Source: DATLGB01 sp038232275
GTDB taxonomy: Bacteria > Actinomycetota > Thermoleophilia > Solirubrobacterales > Solirubrobacteraceae
Length of the DNA: 39,974 bases
Reading direction: 5' to 3'
Assembly (NCBI GenBank): GCA_038232275.1
Contig: JBBSIC010000030.1
Coordinates: forward strand, 1-39,974
Below, in pieces: positions 24,811-32,429 of this stretch. Each line of letters begins with the position of its first letter. The first letter of the stretch is position 1. A program made the translations under genes and the position numbers. The notes below the pieces were generated by a model that was not told the DNA's origin, ran no database searches, and saw only the letters and a program-made list of their open reading frames with translations.

Positions 24811-25803
24811 ATGGCCACCACTTTTCGCCCGGTCTCACACGAGGACCAGCTCAGCCTGGTCGAGCACCTCGACGAGCTGCGCACGCGCCTCCTCGTCTCG
24901 CTGTTCGCATTCGCCATCTGCTTCGGCCTGGCCTTCTGGCAGAACGACCGCGTCCTGGACATCGTCAACCGGCCGTTCCACGTCGCCACGCAGGGCGTGA
25001 AGGCCAAGGGCACGCTCGCCAAGTCCGCGACCTTCCAGCGCAACCTCGGCCAGCTGGCCAAGGCGCAGGGCGCGCTCGCGACCAGCGTCGCCGCGGACGA
25101 CGGCGCGAGCCTCGCGACGAAGGCGAGGGCCGTGGCGGTCGCCAGGATCGCCGACCAGGTCGCCAAGGGGGTGCCGTCGAGCGTCCGGGAACCCGTGACC
25201 CTCGGGGTCGCCGAGCCGTTCACCGCCACCTTCAAGGTGGCCGCCTACGCGGCCATCCTGCTGTCGTTGCCGATCATCCTGTGGCAGCTGTACGCCTTCG
25301 TCCTGCCGGCCTTCTCACCGCGCGAGCGGCGGGTGGCGCTGCCGCTGATGTCGATGGTGCCGGTGCTGTTCGTCTCGGGCGCCGTCTTCGCCTACTTCGT
25401 GGTCGTGCCGAGCGCCATCCGGGTGCTGCAGAACTTCAACAGCGACAACTTCGACATCCTGGTCCAGGCGAAGGACCTCTACAAGTTCACGATCATGGCC
25501 TGCATCGCGCTCGGGGCGCTGTTCCAGGTGCCGATCGGGATCCTGCTGCTGACCCGGATGGAGATCATCTCCGTCGCCCAGCTGCGTGCGAACCGACGCT
25601 ACGCGATCCTCGTGATCGCGGTGCTGGCGATGCTGCTGCCGGGCACGGACCCGGTCACGATGCTCCTGTCGATGCTGCCCCTGATCGTCCTCTACGAAGG
25701 TTCTATCCTCATCGCCTCGTTCATGGACCGGCGGGCCCGCAAGCGGGCGGCGAGCGCCGGCGACGACGACGACGATCCCACGGTCCTGCTCGACGACGAC
25801 TAA
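24811..25803 (+). CDS. tatC: Sec-independent translocase protein TatC with enlarged first periplasmic loop
   Basis: A 330-residue TatC; most are about 240-260. The start SLVEHLDELRTRLLVSL is the signal-recognition region, and EPFTATFKVAAYAAILLSLP, WQLYAFVLPAFSPRERR and LPGTDPVTMLLSMLPLIVLYE match the six-helix core. The extra length is mostly in the loop between helices 1 and 2 (residues about 45-138), where about 60-70 Lys/Ala/Gln-rich, probably helical residues are inserted (KSATFQRNLGQLAKAQGALA). The tail ends in an Asp run. It binds twin-arginine signals. Confidence 0.94.
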   Translation: MATTFRPVSHEDQLSLVEHLDELRTRLLVSLFAFAICFGLAFWQNDRVLDIVNRPFHVATQGVKAKGTLAKSATFQRNLGQLAKAQGALATSVAADDGASLATKARAVAVARIADQVAKGVPSSVREPVTLGVAEPFTATFKVAAYAAILLSLPIILWQLYAFVLPAFSPRERRVALPLMSMVPVLFVSGAVFAYFVVVPSAIRVLQNFNSDNFDILVQAKDLYKFTIMACIALGALFQVPIGILLLTRMEIISVAQLRANRRYAILVIAVLAMLLPGTDPVTMLLSMLPLIVLYEGSILIASFMDRRARKRAASAGDDDDDPTVLLDDD

Positions 25804-25806
25804 CGC

Positions 25807-26481
25807 ATGCTCTTCGACCTCCGCGGCCGCGGCCGCCGCAACACCATCAAGATCATCTACGTGGCGCTCGCCTTCCTCATGGGCGGCGGCCTCGTGCTGT
25901 TCGGCATCGGCGGCAACACCAACGGCGGGCTCGTGGACGCCCTCACCGGCGGCGGCGGCGGCGCCAGCTCGGGTGAGAAGCTCTTCGCCAAGCAGCAGAA
26001 GGCCGAGCTCGCGCACCTGCGCACCAACCCACAGGACGAGGCGAGCTGGGTGCGGCTGATCCGCGCCCAGGTCAACCTCGCCGGCGCGGGCGACCGCTTC
26101 GACGCGTCGACCGGCGCCTACTCGGCCGCCGGCAAGACGCAGCTGCGCGCGGCCGCCGCGTCGTGGAAGAAGTACGAGGCCCTGAACCCCAAGAACTCCG
26201 ACGACGAGGCGAGCGTCGCCTCCCGCATCGTCCAGGCCTACGGCGCACTCGGCGACACGCCGAACCTGATCGACGCGCAGGAGATCGTCGCGCAGAACCG
26301 CAACGCGAAGGGGCCGTACCTGCAGCTCGCCCAGTACGCCTACGCGGCGGGCCAGACGCGCAAGGGCGAGCTCGCCGGCAAGAAGGCGCTCGAGCTCGCC
26401 GATCCCACGGACCGCGCCTCCGTTCAGGGCGAGCTCGACTCGTACAAACAGCCCGCCGCGACCGGCACGCCCACGCCGTAG
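25807..26481 (+). CDS. membrane-anchored TPR-like protein
   Basis: A 224-residue protein. A basic start (RGRGRRNTIK) leads to one helix (IIYVALAFLMGGGLVLFGIG), a Gly-rich linker and an outward helical domain. That domain looks like tetratricopeptide repeats: WKKYEALNPKNSDDEASVA, then YLQLAQYAYAAGQTRKGEL and AGKKALELADPTD. It starts 3 bp after tatC, so it is probably transcribed with the Tat genes and may assist export or act on exported proteins. That role is inferred from position only. Confidence 0.75.
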   Translation: MLFDLRGRGRRNTIKIIYVALAFLMGGGLVLFGIGGNTNGGLVDALTGGGGGASSGEKLFAKQQKAELAHLRTNPQDEASWVRLIRAQVNLAGAGDRFDASTGAYSAAGKTQLRAAAASWKKYEALNPKNSDDEASVASRIVQAYGALGDTPNLIDAQEIVAQNRNAKGPYLQLAQYAYAAGQTRKGELAGKKALELADPTDRASVQGELDSYKQPAATGTPTP

Positions 26482-26522
26482 TCCGCGAGCCGATCCCCGC
26501 TATCGTTCCCGGCCGCTCACCG

Positions 26523-26595
26523 GCCCCTGTAGCTCAATTGGCAGAGCAGCGGACTCTTAATCCGAAGGTTGGAGGTTCGATTCCTCCCGGGGGCA
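26523..26595 (+). tRNA. tRNA-Lys (CTT anticodon)
   Basis: The acceptor stem pairs GCCCCTG (26523-26529) with CGGGGGC (26588-26594) with A26595 as discriminator. The anticodon loop CTCTTAA presents CTT at 26556-26558, reading lysine AAG. The T arm holds GGAGGTTCGATTCCTCC. CCA is not encoded. The gene-poor stretch after it might mark an old insertion site, but I found no copy of its 3' end downstream. Confidence 0.97.
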
Positions 26596-27011
26596 TCAGA
26601 CGTAGAGCGGAGCACGGCGGTCGTTGACTGCGCAACGGGTGTCGAATCGGTACGTCGCCCGCAAAGGCCGGGCCCTGTGCTACCTCAAGGCAGGCGAGCG
26701 CACCGGCCGCCGGTTTGGGTACCGAAATGACCGAAACCTCAGCCGGGCTTAGGTACCAAGAGCACGCACTGAAGCACGCTGTAGAGCCAGACCAGTCTGG
26801 ATCGAGACTACCGCATCGCATCGGTCGCCATATGCCAGACGCACCTAGTCCGAGCCATCCGGCGCCGCGTGGCCCCTCGGGGGCGACGTCGAGCTGTCAG
26901 GGGCCTCGTCCGCATAAGCGTCACCATCGCCCGGGCAGCGGGGGAGTTCCTTCGGGAGCATCGAGTACGACCGCCAGCGCAAGGTGAGCCGAGCTCGGTT
27001 TCGCGGTCAGA

Positions 27012-27158
27012 TCAGTTGGGTTCCGCGAACTGCTCGACGGGGGTGCGCAGGCCCGGCGCGCCGGCGAAGCGCACGTCGCGGGTGATCAGCGGCCCTGCGG
27101 GCGCTTCTACCAGCGAGATGACCACGGCATCGTAGGCGGTGAGGCTGTGCCGCAGCTG
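27012..27158 (-). pseudogene. VapC (PIN-domain) toxin C-terminal remnant
   Basis: The minus strand reads QLRHSLTAYDAVVISLVEAP, then PLITRDVRFAGAPGLRTP and a stop at 27012. This is the C-terminal third of actinobacterial VapC toxins (LRHNLTAYDA...LVTRDARLA...GLR), including the acidic Asp of the PIN active site in TAYDA and TRD. An in-frame stop lies just upstream (27159-27161), and the N-terminal half is not found in any one frame, although short likeness such as LALTRYPARVARR appears in another frame near 27190-27230. The toxin is dead. Confidence 0.65.
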
Positions 27159-27353
27159 TCAAACGCGATCGGCGAGCGACCCGTGCGGGGTAGCGTGTCA
27201 GCGCGAGCCCCGCGACTCGCCCGTGCTGCGGCAGTGCACAGGTCGGTCGCGCGGCAAGTTCGGCGGTCGCCCGGCTCGGTCGGTGGGCGGCGCTGCGGAG
27301 CCTCGTCACGAGCCTCTGGGCGATCAAACCTTCGCCCGGCTCGATGCGTTTCG

Positions 27354-27372
27354 CACATAGGCGCGATATGTG
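27354..27372. promoter_or_regulatory. possible operator ahead of the winged-helix gene
   Basis: CACATA (27354-27359) and TATGTG (27367-27372) form a 6-bp inverted repeat with a 7-nt spacer, 14 bp before ATG 27387. Its place beside a gene for a DNA-binding-like protein suggests a self-regulating operator; the arms are short, so chance is possible. Confidence 0.35.
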
Positions 27373-27386
27373 TCATGATCCTGACC

Positions 27387-27917
27387 ATGCCTGAACCTCA
27401 TCAGTCAGCGGCTCAGAAGAAGCTGAGCCAGGCCTTCCAGTCCTTCGAGTCCACCCTTCGCGAGATGCTGACGGACGAGGCGCGCCGGTCGATCGACGGG
27501 ACGCTTGAACGGCTCTCGCACGCTCAGGGGCCGTTTCGTGTGCACGGCGTGGAGGTCGAGGTCGTGATCCGCCACCTCACCGTCGAGGGCGCGCAGGGGG
27601 CCGACGGGCACGGAGTCCCGGCGCGATCCAGGCGCGCGGTCGCGGCGCGATCCAGGCCCGGGCGAGAAAGAGCCGCCCTCAAGAGAAGCGGCACGCGCGG
27701 GCGCCCTCCGGGCGTGCTGCGTAGGGCACTGCTCGAGGCCTTCGACGCCGACCAGTCCGAGCTGACGACCGACGCGTTGCGCGAGCATCTCGATGCGCAC
27801 GGCGTCAAGACCAACGCCGACAACCTGCACCAGCATCTGCGCCGCCTGGTGCAGGCCGGCGAGCTGCAGCGCACGCGCCGGGGCGTCTATCGCCGCGACG
27901 CCGCCGGCACTGCCTGA
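27387..27917 (+). CDS. protein with C-terminal winged-helix-like domain
   Basis: A 176-residue protein of unknown family. An N-terminal helical and beta part (QSFESTLREMLTDEARRS, VHGVEVEVVIRHLTVEG) is joined by an Arg-rich linker to a C-terminal winged helix: TTDALREHLDAHGVKTNADN, then LVQAGELQRTRRGVYRRD. The GELQRTRRGVYR ending is like the wing of AbiEi-type antitoxin and repressor domains. The linker contains a 15-bp direct repeat (27619-27633 and 27643-27657, period 24 bp) that encodes two ARSR units. ATG 27387 is chosen; an in-frame ATG at 27375 is also possible. Confidence 0.65.
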   Translation: MPEPHQSAAQKKLSQAFQSFESTLREMLTDEARRSIDGTLERLSHAQGPFRVHGVEVEVVIRHLTVEGAQGADGHGVPARSRRAVAARSRPGRERAALKRSGTRGRPPGVLRRALLEAFDADQSELTTDALREHLDAHGVKTNADNLHQHLRRLVQAGELQRTRRGVYRRDAAGTA

Positions 27918-28020
27918 CGCCCCCTACGGCGGGCCGGCAGGGCCACGCGCTCGCCGCGCAGGCACACGTGAGCTGGCGGGTTGTGGGCGGCGTCGACGAC
28001 GGAAGGCCGACGCCGAGTTC

Positions 28021-28043
28021 CATCAGCCGCGGAGCTGCTGATG
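28021..28043 (+). terminator. possible hairpin after the winged-helix gene
   Basis: CATCAGC (28021-28027) pairs with GCTGATG (28037-28043) around a 9-nt loop, followed by TTCCCTTGCCTCC. It is about 100 nt after the stop. It may end that transcript before the aminotransferase operon; the T-poor tail makes this tentative. Confidence 0.35.
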
Positions 28044-28119
28044 TTCCCTTGCCTCCTCCTTGCCGGCGGCGCCGGAGCGTGGACCGCTCGCAGGTGAGCG
28101 GCATCGTAGGCTGCGCGGG

Positions 28120-28908
28120 ATGATCGTGCACCTCGCATCAGTCAACGGGGAGCTCGCGCCCGCGCAGGAGGCCGTCGTCCCGGTCACCGACGAGGGGCTG
28201 CTGCGCGGCGACGGGGCCTTCGAGGTCGCCCGTCTGTACGCGGGCCGGCCGTTCGCCCTCGAGGACCACCTGGCCCGCCTGCGCCGCAGCTGCGAGGGAC
28301 TGCGGCTGGAGTTCGACGTGGTCGCGCTCGAGCGCGAGCTCGCGGCGCTGCTTGCACAGGCGGGCGCGGTGGACGGACTGCTTCGCATCGTGCTGACGCG
28401 CGGGGGGCGCCGCATCGCGCTGGTCGAGCCGCTGCCGAGCCGCCCGGAGTCCGCCACCGTGGCGACGGTGACCTTCGCGCCGGGCCGCGTGCTCGACGGC
28501 CTCAAGACGCTCTCCTACGCGGGCAACATGCTCGCCGGGCGGATCGCCAGGGAGGCGGGCGCGGACGAGGCGCTGTTCGTGTCTCCGCACGGCCGCGTCC
28601 TGGAGGGCCCGACCTGGACCTTCTTCTGGGTCTCGGGCGGCCGGCTGCTCACCCCGCCGCTGAGCGATCGCATCCTGCGCTCCATCACGCGCGACCGCCT
28701 GATGGAGGTCACCGACGCCGAGGAGCGCGTCACGACCCTCGACGACCTCGCCGGGGCGCAGGAGGCGTTCATCGCGTCCTCCGTGCGCGAGGTGCTGCCG
28801 ATCAGCGCCATCGACGGCAAGCCGCTGCCCGCGGCGCCCGGGCCGGTCACCGAGGCGGCCGGCGCCGCCTTCCGCGAGCACGTCGAGGGCGCGCTCGCCG
28901 CGCGCTGA
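28120..28908 (+). CDS. class IV PLP-dependent aminotransferase (branched-chain or aminodeoxychorismate lyase type)
   Basis: A 262-residue fold-type IV PLP enzyme. DEGLLRGDGAFEVARLYAG near the N-terminus, the PLP lysine in LKTLSYAGNMLAGRIARE, EALFVSPHGRVLEGPTWTFF and FIASSVREVLPI are the family marks. Members include IlvE, D-amino-acid transaminase and PabC (aminodeoxychorismate lyase). I cannot choose between them: the short length and ARLY motif favour PabC or a D-amino-acid type. The wecB-like gene starts 4 bp after its stop, so it heads the sugar operon. Confidence 0.88.
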   Translation: MIVHLASVNGELAPAQEAVVPVTDEGLLRGDGAFEVARLYAGRPFALEDHLARLRRSCEGLRLEFDVVALERELAALLAQAGAVDGLLRIVLTRGGRRIALVEPLPSRPESATVATVTFAPGRVLDGLKTLSYAGNMLAGRIAREAGADEALFVSPHGRVLEGPTWTFFWVSGGRLLTPPLSDRILRSITRDRLMEVTDAEERVTTLDDLAGAQEAFIASSVREVLPISAIDGKPLPAAPGPVTEAAGAAFREHVEGALAAR

Positions 28909-28912
28909 CGGC

Positions 28913-29974
28913 GTGCGCGTCCTCACGGTCATCGGCAACCGGCCGCAGTTCGTCAAGGCGGCCGCCGTGTCCGCCCGGCTGCGCGAGGCGGCGACCGAGG
29001 TCATGGTCCACACGGGCCAGCACTACGACGACGACATGTCGCGCGTGTTCTTCGACGAGCTCTCCCTGCCGCGCCCCGAGCACCGGCTCGACCTCGGCGG
29101 CGGGTCGAACACGGAGCAGACGGCGGCCATGCTCACCGCCGTGGGCGACCTGCTGCGCGCCGAAGCGCCGGACGCCGTCCTGGTCTACGGCGACACCAAC
29201 TCCACGCTCGCGGGCGCCCTGGCGGCCGCGCAGGCGCGCGTTCCGGTGGCGCACGTCGAGGCCGGCATGCGCTCGTTTGACCGCGCGATGCCCGAGGAGC
29301 TCAACCGCGTGCTCACCGACCACGCCGCGGAGCTGCTGCTGTGCTCGTCCGCCGTCGGGGCGGACAACCTTCGCGCCGAGCGCGCGCGGGGGGCGATCGA
29401 GGTCGTCGGCGACGTGATGGTCGACGTCGCGCAGCTCGTCGGTCCCCGCGCCCGCGAGCGCACCGACGTGCTCGAGCGCCTCGGCGTGGCGGGCGGCGGG
29501 TACGCGCTCGTCACCGCCCACCGCGCCGGCACGGTCGACGACCCGGCGCGCCTGGCGCGCCTCGTCGAGCTGCTGCTCGCGATCCCCTTCCCGGTGGTGC
29601 TGCCGCTGCATCCGCGCACGCGCGACCGCCTGCAGGCGGCGGGGCTGCTCGGCCGCCTGGACGGCCTGCGTCTGATCGGGCCTTTGGGCTACCTCGAGTT
29701 CAGCGCGCTCGTGCTGCACGCGCGGGCCGTGCTGACGGACTCGGGGGGCGTGCAGAAGGAGGCCTATCTCGCGGGCGTGCCCTGCGTGACGTTGCGCGAC
29801 ACGACGGAGTGGGTGGAGACGGTGGACGCCGGCTGGAACGCGCTGGTCGATCTCGACCCCGTCGCCGCGCTGGCCGCGCTCGAGCGTCTGCCGCCGGCCG
29901 AGCGCCCGCCCCTGTACGGCGACGGGCGCGCGGGGGAGCGCGTGGTCGCCGCTCTCCTAGGATTGGCCCGATGA
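28913..29974 (+). CDS. non-hydrolysing UDP-sugar 2-epimerase (WecB/WbpI-like)
   Basis: A 353-residue epimerase of the GT-B-like fold. The start VLTVIGNRPQFVKAAAVSAR resembles the WbpI subgroup (RPQF-x-KAA) rather than WecB (GTRPEAIK). HTGQHYDDDMSRVFF, VYGDTNSTLAGALAAAQ, HVEAGMRSFDRAMPEE and LTDSGGVQKEAYLAGVPCVTLRDTTEW complete the family. WecB makes UDP-ManNAc; WbpI epimerises UDP-2,3-diacetamido-glucuronate. The next two genes favour the second kind. Overlaps the next gene as ATGA. Confidence 0.9.
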   Translation: MRVLTVIGNRPQFVKAAAVSARLREAATEVMVHTGQHYDDDMSRVFFDELSLPRPEHRLDLGGGSNTEQTAAMLTAVGDLLRAEAPDAVLVYGDTNSTLAGALAAAQARVPVAHVEAGMRSFDRAMPEELNRVLTDHAAELLLCSSAVGADNLRAERARGAIEVVGDVMVDVAQLVGPRARERTDVLERLGVAGGGYALVTAHRAGTVDDPARLARLVELLLAIPFPVVLPLHPRTRDRLQAAGLLGRLDGLRLIGPLGYLEFSALVLHARAVLTDSGGVQKEAYLAGVPCVTLRDTTEWVETVDAGWNALVDLDPVAALAALERLPPAERPPLYGDGRAGERVVAALLGLAR

Positions 29975-30987
29975 GCGACCGCCTCGTCCGCGTCGCGGTG
30001 GCCGGGCTCGGCTACTGGGGGCCGAACCTCGCGCGCAACTTCGCCGCCCTGGCCGGCTGCGAGGTCGCGTGGCTGTGCGACGCGGCCCCTGCGGCGCTCG
30101 CCCGCACCGGCGCCCAGCACCCCGCCGCCCGGCGCACGAGGGACCTCGCCGACGTGCTCGGCGACGACACGGTCGACGCCGTCGTCCTCGCCACCCCCGT
30201 CCCGACGCACGCGGACCTCGCCGTGCAGGTCCTCGACGCCGGCAAGCACTGCTTCGTGGAGAAGCCGCTCGCGACGACGGTCGCCGACGCCGAGCGCGTG
30301 GTCGCCGCCGCACAGCGCACCAGCCGGACCGTGATGGTGGGCCACCTGCTCGAGTACCACCCAGCCGTCGAGGCGCTGAAGGCGATCGCGGACTCGGGCC
30401 AGCTCGGCGATCTGCACTACGTCTACTCGCACCGGCTGAACCTGGGCAAGCTGCGCGCCGACGAGAACGCCCTGTGGTCGCTCGGCGCCCACGACGTGTC
30501 GGTGATGCTGCACCTGCTCTCCAACGAGGAGCCCGTGGAGATCGAGGCGCGCGGCGAGAGCTACATGCGCCCGCCGATCGAGGACGTCGTCTTCTGCTAT
30601 CTGCGCTTTGCCTCCGGACGCGCCGCGCACATGCATCTGTCCTGGCTGGATCCGCACAAGGCGCGGCGCTTCACGGTCGTCGGCTCCAAGCGGATGGCCA
30701 CCTTCGACGACATGGATCTCGAGCGCAAGCTCACGGTCTACGACAAGGGCTTCGACGAGTCCACCGACGGCTACGGCGAGTACATCACGCGGTCCGGTGA
30801 CATCCACAGCCCGCGCATCGGAAACCGCGAGCCACTGCGGATCGAGTGCGACCACTTCGTCGAGTGCATCCGCACCGGCGCCACGCCGCGCTCGGACGGC
30901 GCGAGCGGCCTGCGCGTCGTGCGGGTGCTGGAGGCCGCCCAGGCGGCGCTGGACGCCTCGCGGCGGGAGGCCCGTGCGGTCGTCTGA
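29971..30987 (+). CDS. Gfo/Idh/MocA oxidoreductase (UDP-sugar 3-dehydrogenase-like)
   Basis: A 338-residue NAD(P)-dependent oxidoreductase. The Rossmann motif is VAVAGLGYWGPNLARNF, followed by VVLATPVPTHADLA and the conserved catalytic-lysine motif CFVEKPLATT. HLLEYHPAVEALK and SLGAHDVSVMLHLL supply further active-site residues. With the epimerase and the acetyltransferase it resembles WbpB/WlbA, which oxidises UDP-GlcNAcA at C3. It starts on the epimerase stop and overlaps the acetyltransferase by 14 bp. Confidence 0.9.
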   Translation: MSDRLVRVAVAGLGYWGPNLARNFAALAGCEVAWLCDAAPAALARTGAQHPAARRTRDLADVLGDDTVDAVVLATPVPTHADLAVQVLDAGKHCFVEKPLATTVADAERVVAAAQRTSRTVMVGHLLEYHPAVEALKAIADSGQLGDLHYVYSHRLNLGKLRADENALWSLGAHDVSVMLHLLSNEEPVEIEARGESYMRPPIEDVVFCYLRFASGRAAHMHLSWLDPHKARRFTVVGSKRMATFDDMDLERKLTVYDKGFDESTDGYGEYITRSGDIHSPRIGNREPLRIECDHFVECIRTGATPRSDGASGLRVVRVLEAAQAALDASRREARAVV

Positions 30988-31681
30988 GCGGGCGCCGGGG
31001 CTCGTCCTCGGCGACGACGTGGTCCTGCCGGCCTCGGTCGTGCTCGGCGCGCACGTGGTCATCCACGCCGGCACGGTCCTCGGCGAGGATTGCGTGGTCC
31101 AGGACGGCGCCGTGCTCGGCAAGCCCCCCATGCTCTCGCGGACCTCCTCGGCCCCGAGGCAGGCGCCGCCGGCGCTGCGCCTCGGCGCCGGCTGCGTCGT
31201 GTGCGCCAACGCCGTGGTGCTGGCCGGCGCCGAGCTCGCCGAGGAGGTGATCGTCGGCGACCAGGCCCACGTCCGCGAGCGCGCGCGCATCGGCGCCTGC
31301 ACCGTCATCGGGCGCGGCAGCGCGGTCGATAACGATGTCACGATCGGCGCGCGCGTGAAAGTGCAGACGGCCTGCTACCTCACCGCCTTCTCGGTGGTCG
31401 AGGACGACGTGTTCGTCGGCCCCGGGGCCTCGACGACCAACGACGACACGATGGGCCGCCACGGCCCGGGGCACGCCCTGCGGGGCGCGACGCTGCGGCG
31501 CGCGTGCCGGATCGGCGGGAGCGCGGTGCTGTGCCCGGGGGTCGAGGTCGGGGAGGAGGCCTTCGTGGCCGCCGGCGCCGTCGTCACGCGCGATGTCGCG
31601 GCGCGCGCGGTCGTCATGGGCGTCCCGGCGCGGGTCGTGCGCGAGGTCGCCGGCGAGGACCTGCTGGAGCGCTGGCGGTGA
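30974..31681 (+). CDS. hexapeptide-repeat (left-handed beta-helix) sugar N-acetyltransferase, WbpD/WlbB-like
   Basis: A 235-residue acyltransferase with hexapeptide repeats throughout, such as VVLGAHVVIHAGTVLGEDCV, VIVGDQAHVRERARIG and SAVDNDVTIGARVKVQ. The section AFSVVEDDVFVGPGASTTND resembles the acetyl-CoA site of WbpD/WlbB and other sugar N-acetyltransferases, and GAVVTRDV...VMGVPARVV is the usual end. It would acetylate the 3-amino group of a UDP-sugar. GTG 30974, with GGGAGG just before it, overlaps the previous gene. It ends in a GTGA overlap. Confidence 0.88.
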   Translation: MRSSERAPGLVLGDDVVLPASVVLGAHVVIHAGTVLGEDCVVQDGAVLGKPPMLSRTSSAPRQAPPALRLGAGCVVCANAVVLAGAELAEEVIVGDQAHVRERARIGACTVIGRGSAVDNDVTIGARVKVQTACYLTAFSVVEDDVFVGPGASTTNDDTMGRHGPGHALRGATLRRACRIGGSAVLCPGVEVGEEAFVAAGAVVTRDVAARAVVMGVPARVVREVAGEDLLERWR

Positions 31682-32346
31682 GGCGCCCGACGCCGACCCA
31701 CGGCCTCGCCGCCGCCGCCGTCGGCCTGACGGCCGCCGCCGTCGCCGTCGAGTACGCGCACGTCTGGCGGCGCGGGCGCGCTCCCCTGCCGGCCGAGGCC
31801 GAGCACGTCCTGGAGGCCGGTGCCGAGGCGGCCCGCGAGACCGTCGAGGTCGCCGTGACGGGGTACAAGCTCTCCTCGCCGCGCGAGAACGCGGTGCTCA
31901 ACCTGCTGATCTCCTACGCGACCACCGCTCTGCTCGTGCGCGCCAGCACCTACAGCATCCGCGCGCGCGGGACCTTCGGCCCGTTTCGCAACCGCACGGT
32001 CGGGGGGCGGCACATCCACCACTTCCTCCCGGGCATCGCGGTCGCGTTCCTCGCCGGCGGGGCCTCGATCGTCGCCCGCAACGAGGAGCTCGACAAGTGG
32101 CTGGCCGTGCCCTTCGGCGTCGGCGCGGCACTGACGCTCGACGAGGCGGCCCTCCTGGTCGAGCTCGAGGACGTCTACTGGTCTGAGGAGGGCATCCTCT
32201 CGGTGCAGGTCACGCTCGGCACGGCAGCGGGCCTCGGCGCGCTCGCGCTGACGTTGCGGGCCATGCGGCGCGGCGAGGAGGAGGTCCTCGCGGACGCCGG
32301 CTCAGCCGCCGAGCTTCGAGCCGCCTCGGCCTCGACAGCCGCTTAG
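31678..32346 (+). CDS. integral membrane protein with HxHH and acidic motifs
   Basis: A 222-residue protein with about five or six helices. After an N-terminal helix and a cytoplasmic stretch, NLLISYATTALLVRASTYSI leads to GGRHIHHFLPGIAVAFLAGG and LDEAALLVELEDVYWSEEG. The clustered His and acidic residues beside helices could bind metal. No family name recognised. It is coupled by GTGA to the acetyltransferase gene, so it may belong to the surface-sugar system, but that is inferred from position. Confidence 0.7.
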   Translation: MRRPTPTHGLAAAAVGLTAAAVAVEYAHVWRRGRAPLPAEAEHVLEAGAEAARETVEVAVTGYKLSSPRENAVLNLLISYATTALLVRASTYSIRARGTFGPFRNRTVGGRHIHHFLPGIAVAFLAGGASIVARNEELDKWLAVPFGVGAALTLDEAALLVELEDVYWSEEGILSVQVTLGTAAGLGALALTLRAMRRGEEEVLADAGSAAELRAASASTAA

Positions 32347-32429
32347 GAGGCGTCGACGTTCAAGTGGCGGGTTTGCGGAGGGCGCTCCCATTTCGCCGTG
32401 GAACTTGTCGCGGCGGACCCTGGCCAGCC

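Larger units (their letters stand above)
26596..27386. other. gene-poor region after tRNA-Lys
   Basis: Nearly 800 bp with no convincing intact gene. Codon choice and base composition look less GC-biased than the flanks, with several short interrupted reading frames. It contains a VapC-like fragment (27012-27158), a small palindrome CCAGAC-CA-GTCTGG (26787-26800) and a possible operator (27354-27372). A 37-codon frame from GTG near 26641 (MSNRYVARKGRALCYLKAG...) has no recognisable relative. It looks like a decaying mobile or toxin-antitoxin patch. Confidence 0.5.

Noticed and set aside
26641..26754. 37-codon frame after tRNA-Lys (MSNRYVARKGRALCYLKAG...)
   Set aside because: No ribosome site, no recognisable relative and no conserved context.
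26534..26821. 95-codon minus-strand frame ending in GGIEPPTFGLRVRCSAN
   Set aside because: Its end is the antisense of tRNA-Lys, a well-known false gene call.
26523..27386. Integrated element with attachment site in tRNA-Lys
   Set aside because: No repeat of the tRNA 3' end was seen downstream and no integrase is present, so integration cannot be supported.
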